Assembly (NCBI GenBank): GCA_022661535.1
Contig: JAKULF010000004.1
Location: 4,402,001 to 4,466,000, forward strand
Direction of reading: 5' to 3'
Length of the DNA stretch: 64,000 bases
Source of the DNA: Eutypa lata
Lineage: Eukaryota > Ascomycota > Sordariomycetes > Xylariales > Diatrypaceae
In this document: positions 40,003 to 51,721 of the stretch, one piece after another
Numbering within the stretch: the stretch's first letter is position 1
Layout: every line of letters starts with the position of its first letter
Program-made: the position numbers and the translations under genes
Notes under the pieces: model-generated
Seen by the model: the letters and a program-made list of their open reading frames with translations, nothing else
What the model was told of the DNA's origin: nothing
Database searches by the model: none

Positions 40003-43000
40003 CGCGCTTGTGTAAGTCAAGCTGAAAGTGCGAAGTTGTAATTAATCGTATATATCTCAGTTGGTGTTGTTTATAAGAGACCTATTGGCATTGACGTTGA
40101 TAATGATACAATCATATGGTATGCCTAGAGCAGGTGGCACAACGTCTTATATATATCTATGTATGAACGATCTCTGGTTATCCGAAATGGGTATGAGTGA
40201 AGATCGCTCATCAGTCCCCGTCCTCCGGGCCGAAATCCGCAATTCGCTCGCTCGACATCGCCCATCTACAGATTGGCCACTCTATCTAATGACGCGAATC
40301 TAAGGTTTCGGTAGACAGAATTGGCAAGCAAGCGAAATCCTACCATGGGCCGATCGCGCAGTGACGTATCTACAGCCTACATACGTACATACGTACGTGG
40401 AACGATACCCGCCTGACAAAACTACGCCCCCCGGCACATCGAAAGTTACGCCCGGGGGGGAAGGTGGTTCGCGGATGTCGCAATGCGCGGACAAAACCAC
40501 CGCGAGATCGGCATAGTTAGTTACATGCTTTCGTACTTTCGCTTGGCATTTGATTGGATCTCTGGGCCTGTTCAGGGGCATCTGCCGGACTCCACCATCA
40601 GATGGGGGGTTACTATGTATGTATGTAGTATGAACGAATCTCGCAGTTGCCCTGCTGAGGACACCCAAATCTGGGGTATTCGTAGATGTCGGGGCGTCAA
40701 GAGGCCTGCGAGGCTTACTACCGAGAACCTAGGGGCCAAATAAGCCTATCGGCCAAGGGACCCGGGCCCCGCTCCCCACTGGAGCCGGACATGTCGGTGG
40801 CTGCATAAACGCCAAAACAAAGAGCAGGAAAACTCCGGAAAGTCCGGCGGACTTTCAACTCGGCCACCGCGACCGACGATCAACGTCGTCATTGTAGCCA
40901 CTTCGACGATTAGTGTTGAATTATAGCCGATGGATGTGCGTGAGTAGCTAGCTAGCCTCTCGAATCCTTTCAAGGCCAATCTTTCAACCTTCCTTTCTAA
41001 TTGTTTTATCACCAGGTAAATTTCGATTTTATTTTTGCTTACTTCTGCTTATAACGCGGCACGCGGCGAAGTTCGACACGGCTCCAGAGCTAGGTAAGAT
41101 CCAATGGAACGAGGTTCATATCCATGTATGGAACATCAGTTAGGGCCAGAGTATAACTAGTTACTCAGCCATTTTCTTCGGAGAACGCGTTGACTTCATC
41201 ATTCGATTCACGAATAACGGGTGGCTAGGCCGCCTGTTACACCGAGAAGTGTGCAACCCTTTCAGCAGGTAGCTCTCATCCGATGACGGCCACATTGTCA
41301 CTAGTAGTAAGATTTATTCATGTGCCTCGACAGGTGCACCCTCTTCAATCTGCGGCTCGTCGGCCGAAAGGTCATATTGATCTCGACTATCTCGCACCGG
41401 CATTGCTTGTTATCAAACTGGGATCTAGTTTCGCCCGACATATCAGATTTGTGTTTTCGTATCTCAAACCCAAGTCGGGCCAGGAATGATGTTCCTACAA
41501 GGCAAAAACGGCTGTCTTATAGAGTAAAGGTACATAAGAGCGCGCAACCTACCTGACCGAGTTTGCGACACCATCTTTCTTCACCTAAGGGCCATAACGA
41601 GCAGAAGCGATCTCGGTCTTTGATGATCCTTGCCATGACTTTCATCAACAGATATCCGAAAGGCCATCTTAATTCAGGCACGCGCTATGTAGAGGTGATT
41701 TCTTATCAGAGGTACTGTAGCTATCCTGACGCGGGCTCCGAGAATCTGGCAATGTTAGGGTGTATTAAGTTACCGCAAAGGGGGTTGGTGCCTACAAGTC
41801 ACCGAAGCCATAGTCTACAATCTTCCGTACACGCTTTCTTGACGCTCGACACAATGTCTCTCTACCCCAGCCCTAAAATATCCATAGTGGATGCCTTAAT
41901 GATGGGCAGCAGCAGCGGCCGCACCAACCCCCTGAGCGATAGTAGGGGTTCCAGCCAAAAGCTGAAGGGTCGTGACAGAGTCGGTGTTGAGAGAGATGAC
42001 GGTAGTGACCATGGCCGGGGCAAGCTGTCTGCACTGGGGACCTACCAAGTAAAGAAACGGTGAGGAGCAACATTCCCCTACTGTAAAGTTTGACTTTAGG
42101 AAGCAAAAATACAAAAGCAGAAAGCAATGGAAATAGCAGAACACATATTGTTCAAATAGGATATTTCCTCATATGAGGATCTTAGTCCTCGGCCTTACGC
42201 CAGTCCTCGTCTCCAGCCAGTGGTGGGTCGTTCCTCGGATGCTATTCCTCCTGTATGGGACAATGACCTCGGCCGCTAGGGCAATCGTACTCTACGAAGC
42301 CCCTTCAAACTGCGGCGTGGTGGCGGGCATGAAATCTGGGCTGGGCTGCAAAACGCATGTAGTGGTTATCCGTCCTTCACCGAGCTTTGTCGGGGCGACT
42401 TGCTAGATCATACGATCGGAAGCTCAGTAGTTCATTAGCTCACAGGGGGCTCCAAATGGTGGTGTACGAGGTCTTTTGGCCGTCAACGTTATACACATTC
42501 CACATCTCAACTGCTATGGACATCAAGCTAACAAGCTAACTAGACTACCTCCATGGCACGGTATGCAAGAACAGATAGGGGTTTATCTAGTATCGTTTTG
42601 GTACGCCCGATTTGGGCGAAGTAGATACCATGTAGGTGTCTTGTGATATCAACTATCTATATCTAGGCCATGACATATAGCCATGGATCAAGACTACATT
42701 GAAGGTGTGGCGTGAGATACATTGGTTATTTGATAACACAAACTGCCCCTAAGCTGGTGCTGTTAGACTACGGCGGACGCAGCGAGCCCGCGCCGAGCTT
42801 CGGGTGCCGAGAAAACCATTGAGGACCCCCTCAACGTCTCACACCTACTGGGCCAAGTATTCGCAAGAGTTAGGGACAGAAGCCTTGCTGCCGCCGTGAC
42901 CGCACACGGGCGACGATATCAGCCGAACCTAGAGCTTTCGGTACTAAGGGGTGGGCGGCATAGCCAAGATCATAGCGATTTTCCGACACCGCTTCTTCTC

Positions 43001-43517
43001 AACCCGGAAGCACAACCTCGTGGGCAATCTTAGCAAGAGAGACGAGATGGAATCGCTATTAAGTAGCGGCGAAGTAAGCGTATCGTAAAGACGGGATGTC
43101 CGCCCATGTTTGAAGGAGGTACGGTTTCATGTAGGTATGGATTACTGTAGGAAACATTGTAGGTAAATGGTTACTTTTCAAACCCCATTTTCTTTCACAA
43201 CCGACTATATTGTGAAGAAGAACGAGGGTAGACTTTTGATACTTTGAGACAATAGATACGTTACAGCTCATCAAAATCGAAGGGGGGAGGTAGTATGATC
43301 GATCGCTCGTTTCACTAGTATGGGAAAGGGAGAGGGGGGATGGACACGTCCGTCCCTGTTCCTCGTAGAAATTACATGCCAGGATAAAAGTTCGATTTTG
43401 AGGCAACACCAGCAAGCCAGAGTAGGTTACCTACACCACAGCATAACAATCAGTACAATATGTTCATTCTACGCACACACTCGCTCGCTACAGGTCAATG
43501 CCAGAAAAAAACTAATC
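39915..43517. other. 3.6-kb gene-poor region
   Basis: No supported gene. A (GT)n run followed by (GA)n lies at about 39964-40001. Frames near 41563-42063 (plus) and 41896-42144 (minus) were examined and not accepted. The start of the interval includes the orphan gene's promoter, and the end is 3' of the P450. Patches of higher GC near 42770-43020 may be decayed coding DNA, but nothing could be identified. Confidence 0.45.
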
Positions 43518-45305
43518 TTAAAGCGACTCGAGCTCCTTGAAAGTGTCGTTTCGAGCCCGGAACAAAAGGTACGGCCCATCGTGGCTCGACACGAAAACGT
43601 CGTGCAAATCGTACTGATCCTCCGAGTCCCCAACCCCAAGCACCCCCTGGGTCTGCCTCCTGGAACCGACGTGCCCCAAGCTCCCGGGCGCGGCCGCGAA
43701 GTCGAAATACCAGACAAGCTTCGCGAGAACCAGGCTCATTTCGAGGTACGCCACCGCCTTGCCCGGGCAGGAGCGGGGCCCGAGAGAGAAAGGAGCGAAC
43801 GCGTCATGCATATTATTATTATTAGTAGTATTCTTCTTCTCGCTATCTTTCGAACAGGGGAGCCAGCGCTCCGGCCTGTATGCGAAAGGCGCGGGGAAGT
43901 AGCACTCGTTGTGGTGCAGGGCGTAGATGCTCACGCCGACCTGAGTGCCCGGGGGGATGACGTGGCCGTCGATGATGAGCGGTGGCTCGACGGCCTTATT
44001 ATTCAAGGAGGCCCTCTGTTGCTCGCGCCATAGCGTGCCTCCTATCGGCGGGGACATGCGGAGAGCCTCGTCGATGCAGGCACGTAAGTATTGGCAGCTT
44101 GTCAACTTAGGCCCACCGGAGATATCGTCGCCACTGGTAAAGGTCGAACGGACTTCATCCACAAGCTTATTATAAGCTACTTTATGACGCGATAGATAGA
44201 AAAGCGCAGCGCATATCGCAGCCGACGAGGTATCCGCCCCAGCCGGGATGAAGAACACGGCCTCCTGAAAGATCTCAGACTGTGGGAGCGGCTTCTCACC
44301 ATCGAGGTTCGCTTCGTCGGTCATGGAGGCGAACAAGTCAGCGTGCGCATCTCTAGGCTGCGATAGCCGCGATCCGACCATCCGACCTATCAGCTCTCCG
44401 TACCGAAGGCGGGCCTTACCGGCCAGCAGGCCCATGATTAGATCGATTCTCGCGTAGCGCAGACCCGGGAAGTTCATGTAACTGTTGATGCGGAAGTTGC
44501 CCTTCACGACGCCCTCGGCTAACCACCTGTCACGCTCATCAGTCTGCGTGTTCAGGTGATAGCCGAAGCCGAGGAGCCCAACGACGTCGATGGACAAATG
44601 CTTCACGAACTTCGTCATGTTTACGGGCTCCTGGGCTTGCGCAGACTGCAAGATACGACACAAGAAGATGTTGATTTGCCCAGCCATGGTAGGTTCGAAG
44701 GTCCGCATGGCTCGCTCTGTGATGGCACGGCCAACGAGGCGCCGCTTGCGGCGGTGAATATCCTTATCAATAGCATTGAATACATTGACAGTACCGTTAG
44801 CTTGTCTCGTCAAATCGTACACGAATGACTTCGCCACCCGGTCATTAAGGTAAATGTCTCAGAGAGTTAGCATATTCACTGACTTGGAACGGTTCAAAAT
44901 GCATTTCACCTTGTAAAGCAGCGGTCGTATTGAAAATGAGCCTGTCTGGTCCGTGTCGGAGCACAGAGCCTAGCACACGGAGTTAGCTTTGGTTCTACGA
45001 ATAATTAAGGTATGGCCAAAGGAATACACACCGTACTTCATGTGGTTCTTGAACGTCTGCAGATGAAGCTTCTGGTGAAGAACGAAGTAGCCGGCATAGA
45101 CGTCTGAAAGTTTGGCAAGAAGAGGCCCGGGGTATTTGGCCAGAGGGTGCAGCGACAGGCGGTAACCCCAGAGCATAAGCCACTTAGACAGAGCTATTCT
45201 CAGTTCGTCTATCATTCAATACGGAAAGGGGCACCTTACGTAGACCACGAGGAGCAGAGCGCCATTTCTCGCTATTCCTAACGTAATGTCGACCAAACTC
45301 GACAT
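43518..45305 (-). CDS. cytochrome P450, benzoate-4-monooxygenase-like group
   Basis: Four exons on the minus strand: 45305..45240, 45182..45032, 44969..44910, 44857..43518, 538 aa. Introns are 57, 62 and 52 nt, with donors GTAAGG, GTGTGT and GTGAAA. Every join restores the family sequence (for example ALQ|DIYLNDRVAKSF). N-terminal anchor GALLLVVYWLMLWGY, then Pro-rich HPLAKYPGPLL. Oxygen-binding helix AGADTSSAA, ExxR in DEALRMSPPIGG, PERW, heme loop FSLGPRSCPGKAVAY with the Cys ligand, and a C-terminal SSHDGPYLLFRA strand. The pattern fits fungal P450s usually annotated as benzoate 4-monooxygenase or isotrichodermin C-15 hydroxylase-like; substrate unknown. It shares a short promoter with the divergent SDR, suggesting one pathway. 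Confidence 0.92.
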
Positions 45306-45816
45306 TTTTAAATCCTCTGTACTCGCGGGCCTGAATTATGAGGTAAGGATGTTGAAGCGAGGGTGAAGAAGGAGTGACAGGTAATTGAGAAAAGAGATGA
45401 AGTTAAGAAGGCTAATGTGATAGGGTAGTGCAATGAGATGTGAGTGGGCATGTAATGTTGGGCCAGCCTCCCAGGCATGTGCACATTGCGTCGTTGTATT
45501 GCATGTCCATACTTAGATACACTAAATCAACCAAGTAATACATTTGTTAAATATTATATCAGACGTTTTAATTATTTCACAGCTGTTTAGCTAACTTGAT
45601 ACCTAATGTAAAGGTGCCAACTGTGAATTATTCAAAACCACCCCTTACCTCGGTAGTGTAAATACCGAATGTAAGACCTAGAGTAACCAACATCACATTA
45701 AGTAAGTAGCCAAGCAAATCAAATTTCAATAACACCAACTCCCCACCTTCGTTTATCTTCAACCCCCCTTCTCCCCCCAAGTATATAATAAAATCCGGGA
45801 AACTTGGGCCATCACC
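45306..45816. promoter_or_regulatory. bidirectional promoter between P450 and SDR
   Basis: The 511 bp between two divergent start codons contains no gene, so it must hold both promoters. On the SDR side a TATA-like GTATATAATAAAA (45781-45793) lies 36 bp before the ATG, after a C-rich pyrimidine tract (45740-45780). The shared upstream region suggests co-regulation. No known operator site was identified. Confidence 0.6.
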
Positions 45817-46937
45817 ATGGCTGCCTATCCCAACCCCTCTAACATCTCACCTGCAAAGGAGGCCGGCCAGGTTGATTTTCTCCGGCGACAGTTTCGAGTA
45901 TCTCCACCTGCCGTCGCCCCGACCGATGTCGATCTCAAAGGCAAGACGGCCATCATCACCGGGGCCAATTCCGGGCTCGGTTTCCACAGCGGTGCAGAGC
46001 TCTTGGGCCTTGGTCTCAGCAGGTTGATCATTACGGCCCGAGACGAAGCCAAGGGCAAAGCAGCAATGAAGGCCCTCTCTGACAAGAAGCCCTCCGGAAC
46101 CTCTGTTGAGGTCTGGCCGCTGAATCTCTCCGATTACGATTCCATCACCTCATTTGTCGAGCGCGTCAAGACCCTCGATCACCTCGACATCTTCATACAG
46201 AATGCCGCCGCGTTCGCAGTGGAATTCAGAACCCACCCGAGCACACAACATGAGGAAGTCATTCAAGTCAACTACCTCTCTAATGCTTTGCTCTGCATCC
46301 TCCTACTCCCGGTGATCGCGGCGAACAAGGCCAAAACGGCGCCAACTCGAATCGTCTGGGTGAACTCCGAGACAGCTGCCTGGGCCAAGTTCAAAGAGAA
46401 AAACAGCTCGACCTCTCTACTCGCCTCCCTCGATAAGAAGCCGTCGAGCTTCGACTTCATAGAGAGATACTCCACGTCGAAGCTACTCTGCCAGCTGTTC
46501 ATTGTGGAACTCACCAAGCGCGTACCTCCTTCTGTAGCTGTAATCACACTCGTCAACCCAGGGTTCTGCTGGGGATCGGGTTTACATCATGAAACGAATG
46601 GGATATCGGGCGGCATTCTTGCTGCAACGAAGCGGTTGGTCGGCCGTTCATCTCCCATTGGAGCACGCACATTAACGGATGCCGCGGTAAAGCATGGCGA
46701 GGAAGTACATGGGCAATACCTTGGTGATTGCAGACTGAAGCCGTGGGTTACATCATATCCGACCTCTTGTTCGCAGACCATGTCTTGTAGTTCATCTCAC
46801 TGACACCACTATGTAGGATGGCACCTCTCATATACAAACCCGAGGGCGCCAAGATAGCCAAGAAGCTTTGGGAGGAAACCATGATCGAGCTAGCCCCTTT
46901 CAAAGCTTCCGAGGTCCTCGCTGAGGTAACCAGTTGA
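45817..46937 (+). CDS. short-chain dehydrogenase/reductase
   Basis: Two exons, 45817..46742 and 46817..46937, 348 aa. The 74-nt intron (donor GTGGGT, branch CACTGAC, acceptor TGTAG) restores the C-terminus; reading through it would give an unrelated Ser-rich end. The ATG has context CACCATGGC. Classical SDR features: cofactor motif TGANSGLG near residue 50, NAA (of the NAG type) after DIFIQ, a Ser in WVNSET, and the catalytic YSTSK about 15 residues before helix F. The size and pattern fit retinol-dehydrogenase-like fungal SDRs that act on carbonyl or hydroxyl groups with NAD(P)H. It is divergent from the neighbouring P450; oxidation of a P450-made alcohol is a reasonable but unproved job. 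Confidence 0.9.
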
Positions 46938-48216
46938 AGCGAACACCTCAGGTAGTCGAGGTGGGCTGCATGATTCCCTGTGGAGCGCACACATGCTCAC
47001 TAGCTTAGAACCTTTTAGGCCAGGGGAGACATAATAGCTAGAACCCCCTGACGTAAAGCCCTTCCGACCACAATAGCCAACTCTCTCCTAACGGAAGTAG
47101 ACGTAGGCTCGCTGCAAGCGGACAGCACTACAGTTGAGAAGCAAGCGGTTTTCGAGTCTTGTACTAATTCCCCTGGATAAGTAGACAAGATTGACAACTG
47201 CAAGGCGATAGTGCAATTTGGGATGGACAGCATAATAGATAGCAGCGGACTTCCGTACCTATCTAGTTCTGGAATACCTTCAAGGTGGACATACCGTCCC
47301 CCGCTCTTTTGAGTCCCGTAAAAGAATGTCCAAGATCTCGCCGCAGCTGTGAAAATAAAAATCTCATCTGATGATTCAGAGCCAAGACGGCCGAGATTCC
47401 CCTTGATTGCGGATAACCCCCTAATACTCAATGGTGGGTCGAGTTTTTGACCTATAACATAGTAAAGGGGGATCCACGAGATAGCAGAGGCTTTTATTTT
47501 ATAGAACTTATTATATTTTGTAACATATCCTAGATAGGTGCAGTAACTAACTACTTGACTGCCAATTTTTGAATCTTGAACGGTGAAGCGCAGCCCTAAA
47601 TCGGATATAACGAAAACGTATGAAGAACTTCTAAAAGACGATGGATGCCTTGTTGTGGCGCATCAACACTGTTGTGATACTACTCGCGCAATGTTATTTG
47701 GGTGAGGGGTTGGTAACATTGGAACGAGCCCCTTCCATACATTCCGGTGATACTTAGTATCCGAACCATCTCTATCGACAGGGTTTTCCTTCATGGACGC
47801 AGATCTATTCGATATCTCCCGTCTTCCCTTGACTTCCCTCTACCTGACTCTCTTCCTCTCTTACCCCTTCGCCTCCTTACCCCCTCAGCCATCAGGCACT
47901 TTTACCTACCCTTACCCTCACCCTTCCCACTTTCATACAACCATCGACCAACGCGTCACTTCATCAATTCATCTAAAATCACCACATAAGAACACACTCA
48001 TAGAGCATTGACACACACACACACACGCCTATTCGTGTTCATTTTCATTACGACCATTACGACCATCCCCCCTCCCTTCCCCCCCAAAGACCTATCTATA
48101 CCTATGTAGTTGAGAACACCGATTATGTACAATCCACAGCTATGTAAGTCCCACGTACATACACATACACACACATACACACACTTTCTCTCTTTCTCTC
48201 CTCTACCTGTCTCTAC
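46938..48216. other. intergenic, nothing recognised
   Basis: No supported gene. A minus-strand frame (47015-47431) begins at TTG without a good ATG and was rejected. CT-rich and (CA)n tracts (47800-47990, 48010-48030, 48160-48185) lie before the end of the Zn2Cys6 gene. Confidence 0.45.
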
Positions 48217-51200
48217 CTAAAGCGGCTCAAACCCAGCGTCCTTCAACAGTGGGCCCTCAGGGAGCATAGGTCTCCCCTGCATGGGGAAGGGCCAGAAGAG
48301 GGGGTTCTCGAGGGTGCTATCGGCGCTCTGAGCGAAGGGGGCCCTCTCGGCGCCTCGTCCCATCGCCTCGTCCTGGGATTGGGGCCTGAGCGGCATCTGC
48401 AGCGAGCCTGGTAGTCCGCCCGAAGCGTGTTGCTGCTGATGATGGCTCGGTGGGTGGTGGTGCATTTCATGTTGTTCCTGGTGGTCGCCCATCCCTCCCA
48501 TGTGACTATCCTCCTCCTCATCGTCCCCCTCCTCCCCCTCCTCCCCTTTGACACCATCAGTGCTGTTAGCCATCTGCGGATGTTGTTGTTGACTATTCCC
48601 CGCGCCTACTGTTCTACCGCTACCACCACTATCACTAGCGCCACCATTATTAGCACTAGGTCCCCAATTACAGATGAAATCCGTCTCCACCATATTGGGT
48701 ACGAAGAAGTTCAGACTATTCGTCGCGGGCCTCACGACGCGATCCGTATCGTCGCTATCATTCCCCTCTCCGTCGCCATGTCCATTCCCATTCTCGTCTG
48801 TCCACCCATCCGCCAGCTCCGACGCCAACCCGTTCACCATCCCATCATCGTTCCCATCCAGCACGCCGTCGTTGCCACCGGAGGACCTCTGGTGGTTTTT
48901 CCTCCGCGGGATCTCGACATCGACGTTCCACTTCTTCGCCAGGTACCGCAGGATGCTGAGGGCCTGCTCCGCGAAGTGGTGACAGGGCGCCATCTCGGCC
49001 AGGTCGGCGATCCCTTGGCCTAGAGCTTCGGCGGCGCGGGGCGGTAGGCGGGCTCTGTTTGTCGTCACGCTCGATGTTTGCCGTGGGAACGTGATAGTAG
49101 TACCAGCACTATTAGTAGTGCTTGTGGGTTCCGGCGGCGACGTTGGCTTGTTAGCGATGCTTCCACCACTACTAGAGGACATGGCCCCGGCCGTATGACC
49201 ACCGCGACGGCGCTTTCCTCTAGAACTGCCTTCTTGTTGTAGTTTGACGGTAGAAGAGCTGGATTCAGTTGCGGGGGATATGGTGGGCGGCCCGCCTTTC
49301 TCGTAGGAGCCGGTGGCGAGATGCATGATCGTCGACGTGAGCACAAAATAAGGCACGAATGACGGCGTGCGTTTGAGGGTATATAGTTGAGCGTAGGAAC
49401 GCAAAAGCCCCTGGATCGCGTCCGCGGCCTGTGTGCATACATCGCGGGGGAGGACGGACGATCCGATTATTCGTAGCTTGATAAGTGGGCGGAATAAAAG
49501 GAGAATGGCGAAATGATAGTACATGCTAAAGAGAACAAGTGAGTGAGTGGAACATTTGAGACAATGACGGGATAAAATGGAATAGGAGGCTAGGTTAAGT
49601 AGGTTAGGGTAGGTAGATAGATATTGGCAAACTTACTGGGCGAAAAGCACGGCCGGGGTGAAATTGTGTCCGAGGCGCAGAACTTCGGGTATGCGATCAT
49701 ACCAATTGAGGTACTCGTGATATATATAGAGAAGGTCCCGGCTTGTAACCGGCTGCACGGGGGAATGTAACACATATAGAGACTTGTGGACCAGCTCGCT
49801 CAATTCACAGAAACATGTATATACCGAGCGGACATTAGACGGTTGTTCGCAGGACCGTGACAGAGGCGCACCTAAACTGTTAGAGATCGTCGTATTCCCT
49901 CTTTTACGACCCACAGGGGAGTCGAAACGGTGAGGAGGGAAACTAGCATACCGTCATCTGTATAAGGTATCCAAAGGGATGCCTCTATGTCATCGATTAT
50001 TGCAGGTTTTGGCGGAAGCTGCACGAATGCAGAACATTGCGGTAAGGAGCCCGTGGCTAAAGACCAGGCGCTATAGGTCGGATCAGTCAGTTAAAAAGAC
50101 ATCCGTTTAAAAGATTTGCTGATCCTAAGATTAAGATGTAAACTTACTGGTCGAGGGCGAAGGCGCCCCAGAAGGTGGCAGCTTGAACCGCCAACTCATC
50201 GGCGTCTCCATCTTCAGCCATCCGATGTAACCCCATCTCAGCCGTAAGTCGGATACTCTGACCCGCATAGTACCAAGACTCTGAATCTCTCCCACAACTT
50301 GCCTCTCTTATAGACATGATCCCTAAAGCTTGTATCGTGGTGAGATTATGATGGTTCATTTCCCTCGACAACAGCCTAAGTGCCTCCTGGAAAAAATGGT
50401 CGCCGGAGGTATGAGGGTTGTTGGGATCGGTACGGGTCCTCGGCTGTTCCGAGAAGCGGCAGCCGAGAGCTAGTAGGGCGTTGACCAAGATCGGAGAGCA
50501 GTATCGATGGCGACCACTCTTAAAGTCCTTCAGAAAGTGCTCTTTACTCAGGGACGCGAACGTCGGGTATTCCCAGCAGAAATACAGCGCCAACAGGTGG
50601 CGCACCAAGTTGACATCATTCGTGACCGTGGTCCACGACGTAGGGGGCAGTTTCGCGTCAGTCCAGTCCTCTAGTGGCGCGAGGATTTGGTCTGCTCCCG
50701 AAAAAGCGGAGGCTCCGGCGGCGGACTGATCCTGAACCCACATGCCGACTCTAGAGTGGGGTTCCGAGATCCATTGCCTTATATCCGGATGGGAATCGCT
50801 CCTAGTCGATACCGTCTGACTCTGACTCTGTGGACCCCAGGGACCATTTGAGGCGTAATCTTGCTTGATGCTGCCGAGCAGTTGGTTCGCTACAGGATTT
50901 ACGTTGACTGGCGCGTAGGCTTCGGCGTTTGATCCGACTCCCCCACCGAAATTCGTCAGGGGCGTCAGATTGCTCGCTGGGCGGGATTCGGGCTGCTGGG
51001 CAGAGTTCGGCATGAGAACGCCGGTTGCTCCGGGCGGGCCCGCAGGCGCATTGTTAGCCAGCCATTCCGAGATGCTCTGCACCGACTCCTTGTTCTGTAT
51101 CCGGTTCAAAACCTCACTCCAGAGCTCGGGACGCGCGAGGGCCTCCAGCACAGAATCGCTCTGGCGCTTTTGCTGACGGAGGGAATCGATTTCGTGACGT

Positions 51201-51721
51201 AGGTGTTCTTTGGACTGTCGCACTGGAACTTCGTATATACACTGGATGTCTTTCTGAGATTTACATCTGGCACATGGCCTTTCACCGTTGCACTACACTC
51301 AAGAGGAAACAGGGTCAGCAGCAACGCGGGAAACGCACTCATAGAGGCGTATAAATACTTGTACGAATAGATAGGTGGGTGCGTGTGTAGGCTGGCGATT
51401 CACAACGCGCCATAGTAAGGAGCAATGCGCGCATGAAGGTAGGTGATAGGAGAGGGAACCACACAGCAAAGATATATTATCCGAGAAGAAAGTGAAACGT
51501 ACCTTGGCGCGCTTCTTCCTACATTCGGTGCAAGCATTTGGGGTGACAATACCCAACCCTCTCCGACGCTTCGACTGTTGTTGGGGGTCGCTAGTAGCCG
51601 AGATAGAAGCAGCGCCGGCGGATTGAGGCGCCTCGTGCTTTTGGCCAGTTTTGGAGGACGAAGACGGTCGGGACGTATCTTCGGAGCGAGCTGAGCTTGC
51701 GCTTTTAGGATCCTCCTCCAT
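48217..51721 (-). CDS. Zn(II)2Cys6 transcription factor with fungal_trans domain
   Basis: Five exons on the minus strand: 51721..51503, 51292..50148, 50070..49952, 49871..49637, 49525..48217, 1008 aa. Introns are 210, 77, 80 and 111 nt, and all joins are in frame. The zinc cluster spans the first intron: CTECRKKRAK then CNGERPCARCKSQKDIQC (Cys 64, 67, 74, 80, 83, 91). A coiled-coil-like linker follows (HLRHEIDSLRQQKRQSD). The middle homology region has LVRHLLALYFCWEYPTF, ALLALGCRFSE and AGQSIRLTAEMGLHR, typical of fungal_trans proteins related to NirA/NIT4. The C-terminal half is disordered with acidic, His- and Gln-rich tracts, likely activation regions. It should bind CGG-type sites in the nucleus. 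No nitrate genes lie nearby, so the target pathway is unknown. Confidence 0.9.

Noticed and set aside
41563..42063. 166-aa plus-strand frame
   Set aside because: No recognisable domain, composition like noncoding DNA, and no splice or context support.
41896..42144. Hydrophobic minus-strand frame resembling a small secreted protein
   Set aside because: It starts at GTG; the real ATG in the next frame stops after 16 codons.
47015..47431. 138-aa minus-strand frame
   Set aside because: Begins at TTG with no good upstream ATG; no motif recognised.
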